The notes under the pieces were generated by a model that worked only from the letters and a program-made list of their open reading frames with translations, did not search any database and was not told where the DNA came from. A stretch of DNA of 5,778 nucleotides from Candidatus Omnitrophota bacterium (GTDB lineage Bacteria; Omnitrophota; Gorgyraeia; Gygaellales; Profunditerraquicolaceae), in NCBI GenBank assembly GCA_016212045.1, contig JACRHO010000118.1:1-5778 (forward strand). Direction: 5' to 3'. How positions within the stretch are numbered: position 1 is the first letter of the stretch; the number at the start of each line of letters is the position of its first letter. This document shows, one piece after another, positions 1 to 4,259 of this stretch. A program made the position numbers and the translations under genes.

Positions 1-83
1 AGGATTACTTAGGAAGTTTATTAGCCAAGTGCAGTGAAAATATCTCCATCCGCAGATTCACGCGCTATCAGATAGCGAAATGA
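1..83 (+). CDS. tsf: Elongation factor Ts, C-terminal end (partial)
   Basis: Only the last 26 codons and the TGA stop (81-83) are present, read in the frame starting at base 3. The tail contains SENISIRRFTRYQIAK, which matches the typical EF-Ts ending in which a conserved ENI segment is followed by a basic/aromatic RRF-RY stretch and a short C-terminus. EF-Ts is the cytoplasmic nucleotide exchange factor that recycles EF-Tu from its GDP to its GTP form. The gene order tsf-pyrH-frr is widespread in bacteria and supports the call. The stop codon overlaps the pyrH start in an ATGA arrangement, so translation of the two genes is probably coupled. The rest of the gene lies upstream of the window. 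Confidence 0.88.
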   Translation, partial: DYLGSLLAKCSENISIRRFTRYQIAK

Positions 84-805
84 CCCCCAAGCCCGTCTAT
101 AAAAGGATAGTTCTGAAATTAAGCGGTGAGGCCCTGCAGGGTAAAAAAACCCACGGCATTGATAATTTGGTTTTAATTTCCATTTCCCGCCAGATAAAAG
201 AGCTCCGGGATTTAAATGTGGATGTAGCGATTGTCTTAGGAGGGGGAAATATCTTCCGCGGTCAGCAGAATACCGGCTCCTTAGGTTTAGATATGGATAG
301 GTCAGTGGCAGATTATATGGGGATGCTGGCTACGGTGATTAATGGCTTAGCCCTGCAGAATGTGATGGAAAAGATGCATCTGCCTACGCGGGTAATGACT
401 GCTATAGAGATTCAGCGGGTGGCTGAACCCTATATCAGAAGAAGGGCAATCCGGCATCTGGAGAAAGGCCGCTGTGTAATTTTTGTCGCTGGCACGGGCA
501 ATCCTTATTTTACTACTGACACTGCCGCAGCCTTGCGCGCTATGGAGATACACGCCGATGCCATATTAAAGGCCACCAGGGTAGACGGGGTTTATTCGGC
601 AGATCCACTGCAGGTAAAAAATGCCAGGAAATTTACGCATTTGAAATACATTGATGTTTTAAAAAAGGGACTTAAAGTGATGGATGCCACGGCAGTGAGC
701 CTTTGTATGGATAATAAATTGCCCATCGTGGTCTTTAATCTGAATAAAGAGGGCAACATCAAGCGCGTGGTCTTGGGTGAGAAGGTCGGAACAGTAGTCA
801 AATGA
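80..805 (+). CDS. pyrH: UMP kinase (uridylate kinase)
   Basis: This is a cytoplasmic kinase of the amino-acid-kinase fold that phosphorylates UMP to UDP with ATP in pyrimidine nucleotide synthesis. Its 241 residues match the usual bacterial PyrH length of about 240. Visible signatures in order are the N-terminal KLSGEAL phosphate-binding segment (residues 13-19), the glycine-rich VLGGGNIFRG (52-61), DYMGMLATVINGLALQ (78-93), FVAGTGNPYFTTDTAAALRA (135-154), KATRVDGVYSADP (164-176) and MDATAVSLCMDNKLPIVVFN (201-220). The ATG overlaps the tsf TGA and has no clear Shine-Dalgarno of its own, which suggests translational coupling to tsf. The gene is intact with no obvious missing motif. It is followed by an unusually long structured gap before frr, with which it is normally closely linked. 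Confidence 0.97.
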   Translation: MTPKPVYKRIVLKLSGEALQGKKTHGIDNLVLISISRQIKELRDLNVDVAIVLGGGNIFRGQQNTGSLGLDMDRSVADYMGMLATVINGLALQNVMEKMHLPTRVMTAIEIQRVAEPYIRRRAIRHLEKGRCVIFVAGTGNPYFTTDTAAALRAMEIHADAILKATRVDGVYSADPLQVKNARKFTHLKYIDVLKKGLKVMDATAVSLCMDNKLPIVVFNLNKEGNIKRVVLGEKVGTVVK

Positions 806-810
806 GGCCC

Positions 811-840
811 AAACTTACGGAGCGACAGCGAAGTAAGTTT
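811..840. repeat. Inverted repeat 1 after pyrH
   Basis: AAACTTAC (811-818) and GTAAGTTT (833-840) form a perfect 8-bp stem with a 14-base loop. The pairing can be extended outward by GGCC (806-809) with GGCC (844-847) across a small internal loop. It lies directly after the pyrH stop codon, as a 3'-end stabilising hairpin would. It is not followed by a T-tract. The AACTTAC/GTAAGTT arms recur in inverted repeat 3. Confidence 0.75.
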
Positions 841-856
841 GTTGGCCGAATTTGAC

Positions 857-919
857 CCTTGACAATTTTTAAGTCTAGGTCTAGTTCGCTAGCAAATTTT
901 ACTTCAAAAATTGTCAAGG
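857..919. repeat. Inverted repeat 2, long stem
   Basis: CCTTGACAATTTTT (857-870) and AAAAATTGTCAAGG (906-919) are perfectly complementary over 14 bp. The stem continues inward with AAGT (871-874) pairing to ACTT (901-904) past a single bulged C (905). Inside the loop, CTAG-TTCG-CTAG (881-892) can form a small hairpin with a UUCG loop. The lack of loss of symmetry over 14 bp suggests either selection for RNA structure or a recent small palindromic insertion. Confidence 0.8.
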
Positions 920-928
920 ATTCAATTT

Positions 929-975
929 GCGCATATAACTTACTCTCCGCCTGCGGCGGATCGTAAGTTATGCGC
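929..975. repeat. Inverted repeat 3 with nested GC hairpin, upstream of frr
   Basis: GCGCAT-AACTTAC (929-943, with a two-base bulge AT at 935-936) pairs with GTAAGTTATGCGC (963-975) to give a 13-bp stem. Nested within it, TCCGCC (946-951) pairs with GGCGGA (955-960) over a TGC loop. The structure ends six bases before the frr Shine-Dalgarno at 982, so its folding could affect ribosome access. The AACTTAC/GTAAGTT arms repeat those of inverted repeat 1. Confidence 0.78.
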
Positions 976-981
976 TCATTG

Positions 982-989
982 AAGGAGGT
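982..989 (+). promoter_or_regulatory. Strong ribosome binding site of frr
   Basis: AAGGAGGT lies 4 bases before ATG 994 and decides the frr start. The in-frame ATG at 970 lies upstream of this site, inside the stem of inverted repeat 3, and has no comparable site. Confidence 0.9.
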
Positions 990-993
990 AACT

Positions 994-1554
994 ATGACTG
1001 CCAAAGAGGTTTTGCACAGTAGCGAGGAAAAAATGAGAAAGACAATTGAGGCAGTGAGCCGGGAATTTTCCGAGATCAGGACAGGCAGGGCCTCGCCCAG
1101 TTTGGTTGAAGGCTTGCACATTGATTATTACGGCACACCGACGCTCTTAAAACAATTGGCTTCTATATCAGCCCCGGATGTGCATTTATTAGTTATCCAG
1201 CCCTGGGACCCGGGAGCCATTGCGGAAATTGAAAAGGCGATTATGAAATCTAATTTAGGGATTAATCCTTCTACCGATGGCAAGGTAGTGCGCCTGGCTA
1301 TACCCGCTTTATCTAAAGAAAGACGCCAGGAGTTGGCCAAGGTGATTCATAAGATGGCAGAAGAAGGAAGGGTATCGCTACGCACCATCAGGCGGGAGGC
1401 CAAGGAGTCTTTAGAAAAATTAGAAAAAGATAAAGTTATCCCTGAGGACGATAAATTTAGAGGCATTGACGAGCTGCAGAAATTCGTGGATAAATATATC
1501 GTTAAAATAGACGAGCTGCTGAAGAATAAGGAAAAGGAAATATTAGAGTTTTAA
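994..1554 (+). CDS. frr: Ribosome recycling factor
   Basis: RRF works with EF-G to split post-termination ribosomes in the cytoplasm. Starting at ATG 994, directly behind AAGGAGGT, the protein has 186 residues, matching the family norm of about 185. An alternative ATG at 970 would add eight residues, but it precedes the ribosome binding site and is embedded in a hairpin. Family signatures visible are FSEIRTGRASPSLVEGL (25-41), DYYGTPTLLKQLASISAPD (44-62), LLVIQPWD (65-72), NLGINPSTDGKVVRLAIPAL (87-106), ERRQELAK (109-116), a conserved basic RTIRREAKE (130-138) and a C-terminal helix with EDD (151-153). This is the expected two-domain RRF: a three-helix bundle interrupted by a small beta domain. 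It is followed after 32 bases by the restriction-modification genes rather than by uppS/cdsA, the usual neighbours. Confidence 0.97.
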   Translation: MTAKEVLHSSEEKMRKTIEAVSREFSEIRTGRASPSLVEGLHIDYYGTPTLLKQLASISAPDVHLLVIQPWDPGAIAEIEKAIMKSNLGINPSTDGKVVRLAIPALSKERRQELAKVIHKMAEEGRVSLRTIRREAKESLEKLEKDKVIPEDDKFRGIDELQKFVDKYIVKIDELLKNKEKEILEF

Positions 1555-1586
1555 GTTACTAAACCAACGTAGAGACTGAAGGAAAA

Positions 1587-2849
1587 ATGCCCAAAACTCA
1601 AACTAATTTATTTGGCGAAGAAGACATAGAGAATCTACATACTTTAAATAAAGAGAAAAATGCCTCGAATATCAAAAAAGTAGAGGCAATAAAATCCCAA
1701 AAAGGCCTTTCTTTATTAAGAAATGTACAATTTATTTATGAATTAGCATTGGCAAAAAAGGAACTTATTTCTTTCGGTTTAGATTTTCATATTGCCAATG
1801 ATTTTAGGACATTTGAGGTATCTTCTCCCCAAGATGTTAATTTATTAAAAAGAAGACTGGCATATTTTTGGTCTATGGATGGAATTATCACCGATTATTA
1901 TCAAATTATAAAATATAATCAAACTACATCAGTCAACCAATATTTGACGCATTGGATATATCCATATAAGGGAAAATTTCATCCTCAAATGATTCGCGCC
2001 CTTTTAAATATAATGCAAGTTAGAGAAGGCGAAACTATTCTGGATCCATTTGTTGGCAGCGGTACGGCTGCTTTGGAGTGCCAGTTATTAGGAATAAATT
2101 TTATAGGCATAGATATTTCACCGCTCTGCTATCTTTTGTCTCGCGTAAAAACAGAGTCTATAGATGTAATAGAAGAAATAGAAAAAATTAAAAAAGAAAT
2201 TTTATCTAATCCAGAAAAAATAAAAAATATAAAAAATGAAAAAGCCAGAAACTTCTTTATTATTGCACAAATGGTAGCCCACAGTGATAGCGCAAGAAGA
2301 GGTAGAAATTATACTTTTTCCTTTCACAGCAATACTGAAAAAATGCTTAAGTCTTTAAAAGATTATATAGAAGTTAAAAATAAGTTAAATCTTAGGTTAG
2401 GCAAAGTGGATATTGTTAGGACAGATGTTAGAAATTTAGATTTGCAAGAGGAATCGATAGATGGAATCGTAACGTCTCCACCGTATTCTATAGCTTTAAA
2501 TTATGTTGTTAACGATTCCCACTCATTACAGGCTTTAGGTTATTCTTTAAAAAAGATATCAGAAGACTTCATTGGCGTTCGGGGGAGCGGATTAAATAAA
2601 TTTAAACTTTACGATGAGGACATGGCAGTTGCCTATGAACAAATGTATAGAGTATTAAAGAAAGGCAAATATTGTGCGGTAGTAATTGGGAATGTGACTT
2701 TTCAAGGGGAGGAGATAGATACAACGCAGATAGCAATTGACACCTGTTTGAAGATAGGATTTAAATTAGTCAGCAAAATGGAAAAAATCATCTATGGCTT
2801 ATATAATGTGATGCAGAAAGAATACATTTTAATATTTAAAAAAGAATAA
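1587..2849 (+). CDS. DNA methyltransferase of a type II restriction-modification system (amino-MTase, N4C/N6A type)
   Basis: A 420-residue S-adenosylmethionine-dependent DNA methyltransferase. The SAM-binding motif I is DPFVGSGT (153-160), followed by GIDIS (174-178), whose Asp176 is the likely motif II acid, and by TD (279-280). The catalytic motif IV is TSPPY (296-300), the SPPY form common in N4-cytosine and some N6-adenine enzymes. A conserved-looking YPYKGKFHPQM (125-135) precedes motif I and may be motif X-like. Motif I comes before motif IV with about 135 residues between them, rich in Lys, Ile and Asn, and this linker may hold the target recognition part. The first 110 residues match nothing I recognise. 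AAGGA (1579-1583) is a close ribosome binding site. The gene is much richer in A/T than frr or yvcK, suggesting transfer. Together with the nuclease gene 2 bases downstream, it would protect host DNA. Its recognition sequence cannot be read from the sequence. Confidence 0.88.
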   Translation: MPKTQTNLFGEEDIENLHTLNKEKNASNIKKVEAIKSQKGLSLLRNVQFIYELALAKKELISFGLDFHIANDFRTFEVSSPQDVNLLKRRLAYFWSMDGIITDYYQIIKYNQTTSVNQYLTHWIYPYKGKFHPQMIRALLNIMQVREGETILDPFVGSGTAALECQLLGINFIGIDISPLCYLLSRVKTESIDVIEEIEKIKKEILSNPEKIKNIKNEKARNFFIIAQMVAHSDSARRGRNYTFSFHSNTEKMLKSLKDYIEVKNKLNLRLGKVDIVRTDVRNLDLQEESIDGIVTSPPYSIALNYVVNDSHSLQALGYSLKKISEDFIGVRGSGLNKFKLYDEDMAVAYEQMYRVLKKGKYCAVVIGNVTFQGEEIDTTQIAIDTCLKIGFKLVSKMEKIIYGLYNVMQKEYILIFKKE

Positions 2850-2851
2850 TT

Positions 2852-3508
2852 ATGCAAAAAGATGAGCAATATATTAGGCAGTTAGAAGAGACGATAAAGA
2901 AATTTATGGCGCCATTAGAGAATATACCTTTCCCCGTCGCTATAAAAGCAATATCTGGTCACGAAGTTATACCGTTCAATAAAGATAACGATGACGATAG
3001 GTTTTTATTGAAAAAGTTATCGGAAGCCGCTCTTATAGCCGGAAGAGAAGCGCAAGGTCAGGGAATAAGGTCTAAGAGACCAAATGAAGTGGGAAATTAT
3101 ATAGAGCCATTTGTTAAAAAAGCTCTCTTGCGAGTAGGATTAAAAGCGGATACGCCTCGTAATCGAACGGGTAAAAGACAAGGTATGGGTTATCCAGATG
3201 TGGAAATAATAGATTCAAAAAATAGAGTAACATATCTTGAGTGCAAGACTTATAACTTAAATAATATTAATACAACGCAACGAGCATTTTATTTTTCGCC
3301 TTCCGATGAAGGCTGTAAAGTAACTGTCGACGCAAGACATTTAGTTTTGAGTTTTCAAATTGAGCTAAAATCGCCTGGAGTTTATATTCCGGTGCATTGG
3401 CGTATTTACTCTATTGATTCAATGATTGTTCAGGTTAAACATGAGTTTAATGCTGATAATAGGCAAATGTATAGAGATGAAGCATTATTAGCGGAAGGTA
3501 ATATATAG
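2852..3508 (+). CDS. Probable type II restriction endonuclease, PD-(D/E)XK fold
   Basis: A 218-residue protein, a typical size for a type II restriction enzyme. I do not recognise a named family. The catalytic signature is visible: PD (115-116) in GYPDVEI, followed by ECK (130-132) in TYLECKTYN, giving P-D-X13-E-X-K. This is the metal-binding and catalytic triad of the PD-(D/E)XK nuclease superfamily. A helix with NEVGNYIEPFV (78-88) precedes it and may supply a further acidic residue (Glu79 or Glu85). The start lies 2 bases after the methyltransferase stop with only a weak A-rich upstream sequence, so translation is probably coupled to the methyltransferase, which would ensure that protection is made first. 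It shares the AT-rich composition of its partner. The role is cleavage of unmodified DNA at the site its partner methylates. This is inferred from the motif and the pairing, since no recognition domain can be identified by eye. Confidence 0.8.
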   Translation: MQKDEQYIRQLEETIKKFMAPLENIPFPVAIKAISGHEVIPFNKDNDDDRFLLKKLSEAALIAGREAQGQGIRSKRPNEVGNYIEPFVKKALLRVGLKADTPRNRTGKRQGMGYPDVEIIDSKNRVTYLECKTYNLNNINTTQRAFYFSPSDEGCKVTVDARHLVLSFQIELKSPGVYIPVHWRIYSIDSMIVQVKHEFNADNRQMYRDEALLAEGNI

Positions 3509-3572
3509 CGCAGCGTATCAAAAAGAAAATTAAAATCAGTTTTGTTCATTGATAATAAGCATAAAGATTTAT
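3509..3572 (+). other. Spacer before the tRNA cluster, possible weak promoter
   Basis: This 64-base AT-rich spacer lies between the nuclease stop and the first base of tRNA-Lys. It includes GATAAT (3551-3556), one mismatch from a -10 box and about 17 bases upstream of the tRNA, but there is no convincing -35 box at the expected distance. A tRNA promoter must lie somewhere upstream, and this is the nearest candidate. The assignment is weak. Confidence 0.25.
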
Positions 3573-3913
3573 GGGCCTCTAGCTCATCTGGTAGAGCACC
3601 ACCCTCAACATAAGGGGGCGCTATTGGGTAACCAGTAGTGATAAATCTTGTAAATTGCGGGGAAGTCTGGGGTATTTCAAGATACTCTATCAGTAGAGTA
3701 ACAATTCTTGAATGCAGGCAATCCGCAGCCAAGTCCGCCAAGATTTATGGCGGAAAGGTTCAACGACTATAATCAAGACCCCCCACCACTTTCGTATTAG
3801 ACCGTGTTATGTAGGGCGGGGTGGGGGGATGGGATAGTCTGATCTGTATGGCGACATACAGTTAACACAAATGTTTAAGGTGGGTGTGCCGCGTTCGACT
3901 CGCGGGAGGCTCA
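3573..3913 (+). tRNA. tRNA-Lys(UUU), interrupted by a group I intron
   Basis: The exons are 3573-3605 (positions 1-33) and 3874-3913 (positions 34-73). Joined, they give a 73-base cloverleaf. Acceptor GGGCCTC pairs with GAGGCTC (one G-U), discriminator A is at 3913, and no CCA is encoded. D stem GCTC/GAGC; anticodon stem CCACC (3599-3603) with GGTGG (3879-3883); seven-base loop CTTTTAA; T stem CCGCG/CGCGG around TTCGACT. The anticodon TTT is built wholly from the 3' exon (3874-3876). Reading straight through without removing the intron would suggest a CAA anticodon but leaves no closed anticodon stem or T arm. U35 and A73 agree with lysine identity. Position 15 is T and position 48 is G, reversing the usual purine-15/pyrimidine-48 pair. 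If this is the only tRNA-Lys(UUU), splicing is essential for reading AAA. Confidence 0.93.
3606..3873 (+). ncRNA. Group I self-splicing intron in the tRNA-Lys anticodon loop
   Basis: A 268-base intron between U33 and U34. It obeys group I boundaries: the 5' exon ends in U (3605) and the intron ends in G (3873). P1 pairs exon CCCT (3602-3605, terminal U-G) with GGGG (3614-3617). P2 is 3621-3627/3632-3638 with a GTAA loop. P3 is TCTTG (3646-3650)/CAAGA (3774-3778). P4 is TGCGG (3656-3660)/CCGCA (3723-3727). P5 is GTCTG (3665-3669)/CAGGC (3715-3719), flanked by A-rich joining segments. P6a is TCCGCC (3734-3739)/GGCGGA (3749-3754). P7, the guanosine-binding helix, is GACTAT (3765-3770)/ATAGTC (3834-3839). 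P8 is CCCCCCACC (3779-3787)/GGTGGGGGG (3820-3828). P9 is 3844-3850/3855-3861 with a GCGA loop. There is no room for a homing endonuclease gene. The P7 region resembles that of phage T4 td, but there is no insert between P3 and P8, so the subgroup is left open. Confidence 0.9.
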
Positions 3914-3925
3914 TTTAGTTTTTAG

Positions 3926-4007
3926 GCGGACGTGGTGGAATTGGCAGACACGTATGGCTTAGGACCATATGGGGAAACCCTTGGGGGTTCAACTCCCTCC
4001 GTCCGCA
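3926..4007 (+). tRNA. tRNA-Leu(UAG)
   Basis: An 82-base class II tRNA. Acceptor GCGGACG (3926-3932) pairs with CGTCCGC (4000-4006), and the discriminator is A4007. The D loop carries GGAATTGGCAGAC, typical of leucine tRNAs. The anticodon stem TATGG/CCATA encloses CTTAGGA with anticodon TAG at 3960-3962, which reads CUA and probably other CUN codons. A long variable arm follows, then the T arm with GGTTCAACTCC. No intron and no encoded CCA. It lies 12 bases after tRNA-Lys, so the two are likely cut from one transcript. Confidence 0.96.
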
Positions 4008-4013
4008 CATAAA

Positions 4014-4040
4014 CCTTTTCCACCTCGTAGGTGGGTAAGG
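4014..4040. repeat. Hairpin between tRNA-Leu and tRNA-Gly
   Basis: CCTTTTCCACC (4014-4024) and GGTGGGTAAGG (4030-4040) pair with one G-U and one mismatch around a five-base loop. It fills most of the 37-base spacer between the two tRNAs. It has no T-tract, so a processing signal is more likely than a terminator, though its role is unknown. Confidence 0.5.
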
Positions 4041-4044
4041 GTAT

Positions 4045-4117
4045 GCGGGAGTAACTCAGTTGGTAGAGTACAACGTTGCCAACGTTGTTGTCGCGGGTTC
4101 GAACCCCGTCTCCCGCT
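4045..4117 (+). tRNA. tRNA-Gly(GCC)
   Basis: A 73-base cloverleaf. Acceptor GCGGGAG (4045-4051) pairs with CTCCCGC (4110-4116), and the discriminator is T4117, normal for bacterial glycine tRNA. D stem ACTC/GAGT; anticodon stem CAACG/CGTTG around TTGCCAA, with anticodon GCC at 4078-4080 reading GGC and GGU; T arm GCGGG-TTCGAAC-CCCGT. No intron and no encoded CCA, so all three tRNAs of the cluster need a CCA-adding enzyme. It is the last gene of the tRNA cluster. Confidence 0.97.
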
Positions 4118-4118
4118 T

Positions 4119-4144
4119 AATTTTGCGACGAGAGGAGCAAAATT
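4119..4144. repeat. Inverted repeat directly after tRNA-Gly
   Basis: AATTTTGC (4119-4126) pairs perfectly with GCAAAATT (4137-4144), leaving a ten-base loop. It begins one base after the mature tRNA-Gly end. Part of the right arm (4140-4144) can instead join the next hairpin, so the two structures compete. Confidence 0.65.
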
Positions 4145-4171
4145 ACCCCGCCGATGAGGCGGGGCGAATTT
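4140..4171 (+). terminator. GC-rich hairpin, possible tRNA-cluster terminator or leader element
   Basis: CCCCGCC (4146-4152) and GGCGGGG (4158-4164) form a perfect 7-bp stem with a GATGA loop. It is extended by AAATT (4140-4144) with AATTT (4167-4171) across small mismatches. The following sequence has only a short T run (4169-4171), so as an intrinsic terminator it is weak. Its place between the tRNA genes and the PTS gene fits either termination of the tRNA transcript or attenuation of read-through. Confidence 0.4.
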
Positions 4172-4185
4172 AAAAGGAGAAACAT

Positions 4186-4212
4186 ATGAATCCCGTTAGA
4201 CCTTTTGTCTAA
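4186..4212 (+). CDS. Short leader ORF (8 codons) upstream of the PTS gene
   Basis: ATG at 4186 is preceded by AAGGAG (4174-4179) at six bases, a good ribosome binding site, and encodes MNPVRPFV before TAA (4210-4212). It is too short to have a recognisable product. What makes it notable is its position: codons 3-6 form the left arm of the hairpins that can sequester the PTS ribosome binding site, and the stop codon lies inside the alternative right arm. A ribosome translating or stalling here would prevent both pairings. Whether it is translated cannot be seen from the sequence, and a chance ATG inside a repeat is possible. Confidence 0.45.
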   Translation: MNPVRPFV

Positions 4213-4259
4213 TGGGAGTTTAAGATTTGCCAAAAAAAACTAAGGAGGTCTAACGGGAT
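4190..4259 (+). promoter_or_regulatory. Alternative hairpin leader covering the PTS gene start
   Basis: ATCCCGTTAGACC (4190-4202) is perfectly complementary over 13 bp to GGTCTAACGGGAT (4247-4259), which includes the last two bases of the Shine-Dalgarno AAGGAGG (4242-4248) and the first two bases of the start codon. The same left arm, CCCGTTAGAC (4192-4201), also pairs with GTCTAATGGG (4207-4216) over 10 bp with one G-T pair. The two pairings exclude each other: the local one leaves the ribosome binding site free and the distant one blocks it. This is the layout of a translational switch. A small palindromic repeat element that brought its own ribosome binding site is the alternative reading. 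Confidence 0.55.

Larger units (their letters stand above)
806..993 (+). other. Structured pyrH-frr intergenic region
   Basis: This 188-base gap has no credible gene but holds three successive inverted repeats (listed separately) and, at its end, the frr ribosome binding site. It contains a TTGACA hexamer (859-864), but this is simply part of an inverted-repeat arm and I see no good -10 box at a suitable distance, so I do not call a promoter. No T-tract follows any stem, so a classical intrinsic terminator is not evident either. The region could be a transcribed structured leader for frr, an mRNA processing site, or an accumulation of small palindromic repeats. Confidence 0.7.

Noticed and set aside
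859..887. TTGACA as the -35 box of a frr promoter
   Set aside because: The hexamer is part of a 14-bp inverted repeat arm, and no convincing -10 sequence is found 16-18 bases downstream.
806..981. CRISPR array
   Set aside because: The repeated arms are inverted and unevenly spaced, with no regularly spaced direct repeats or uniform spacers, and no cas gene is present.
970..993. ATG 970 as the frr start
   Set aside because: It precedes the strong Shine-Dalgarno at 982-989 and lies within a hairpin arm. The start at 994 gives the normal RRF length.
3573..3650. Reading the first tRNA as tRNA-Leu with anticodon CAA without an intron
   Set aside because: The loop CTCAACA is not closed by a matching 3' anticodon stem, and no T arm or acceptor 3' strand follows until 3879-3913. 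Removing 3606-3873 restores a perfect tRNA-Lys.
3430..3741. Minus-strand open frame of 103 codons
   Set aside because: It runs across the 3' end of the nuclease gene, the tRNA-Lys 5' exon and half of the intron core, all of which are well supported on the + strand. No ribosome binding site or recognisable protein.
3969..4157. Plus-strand open frame of 62 codons
   Set aside because: It lies over tRNA-Leu, tRNA-Gly and the following hairpins, and its translation is just the tRNA sequence read as protein.
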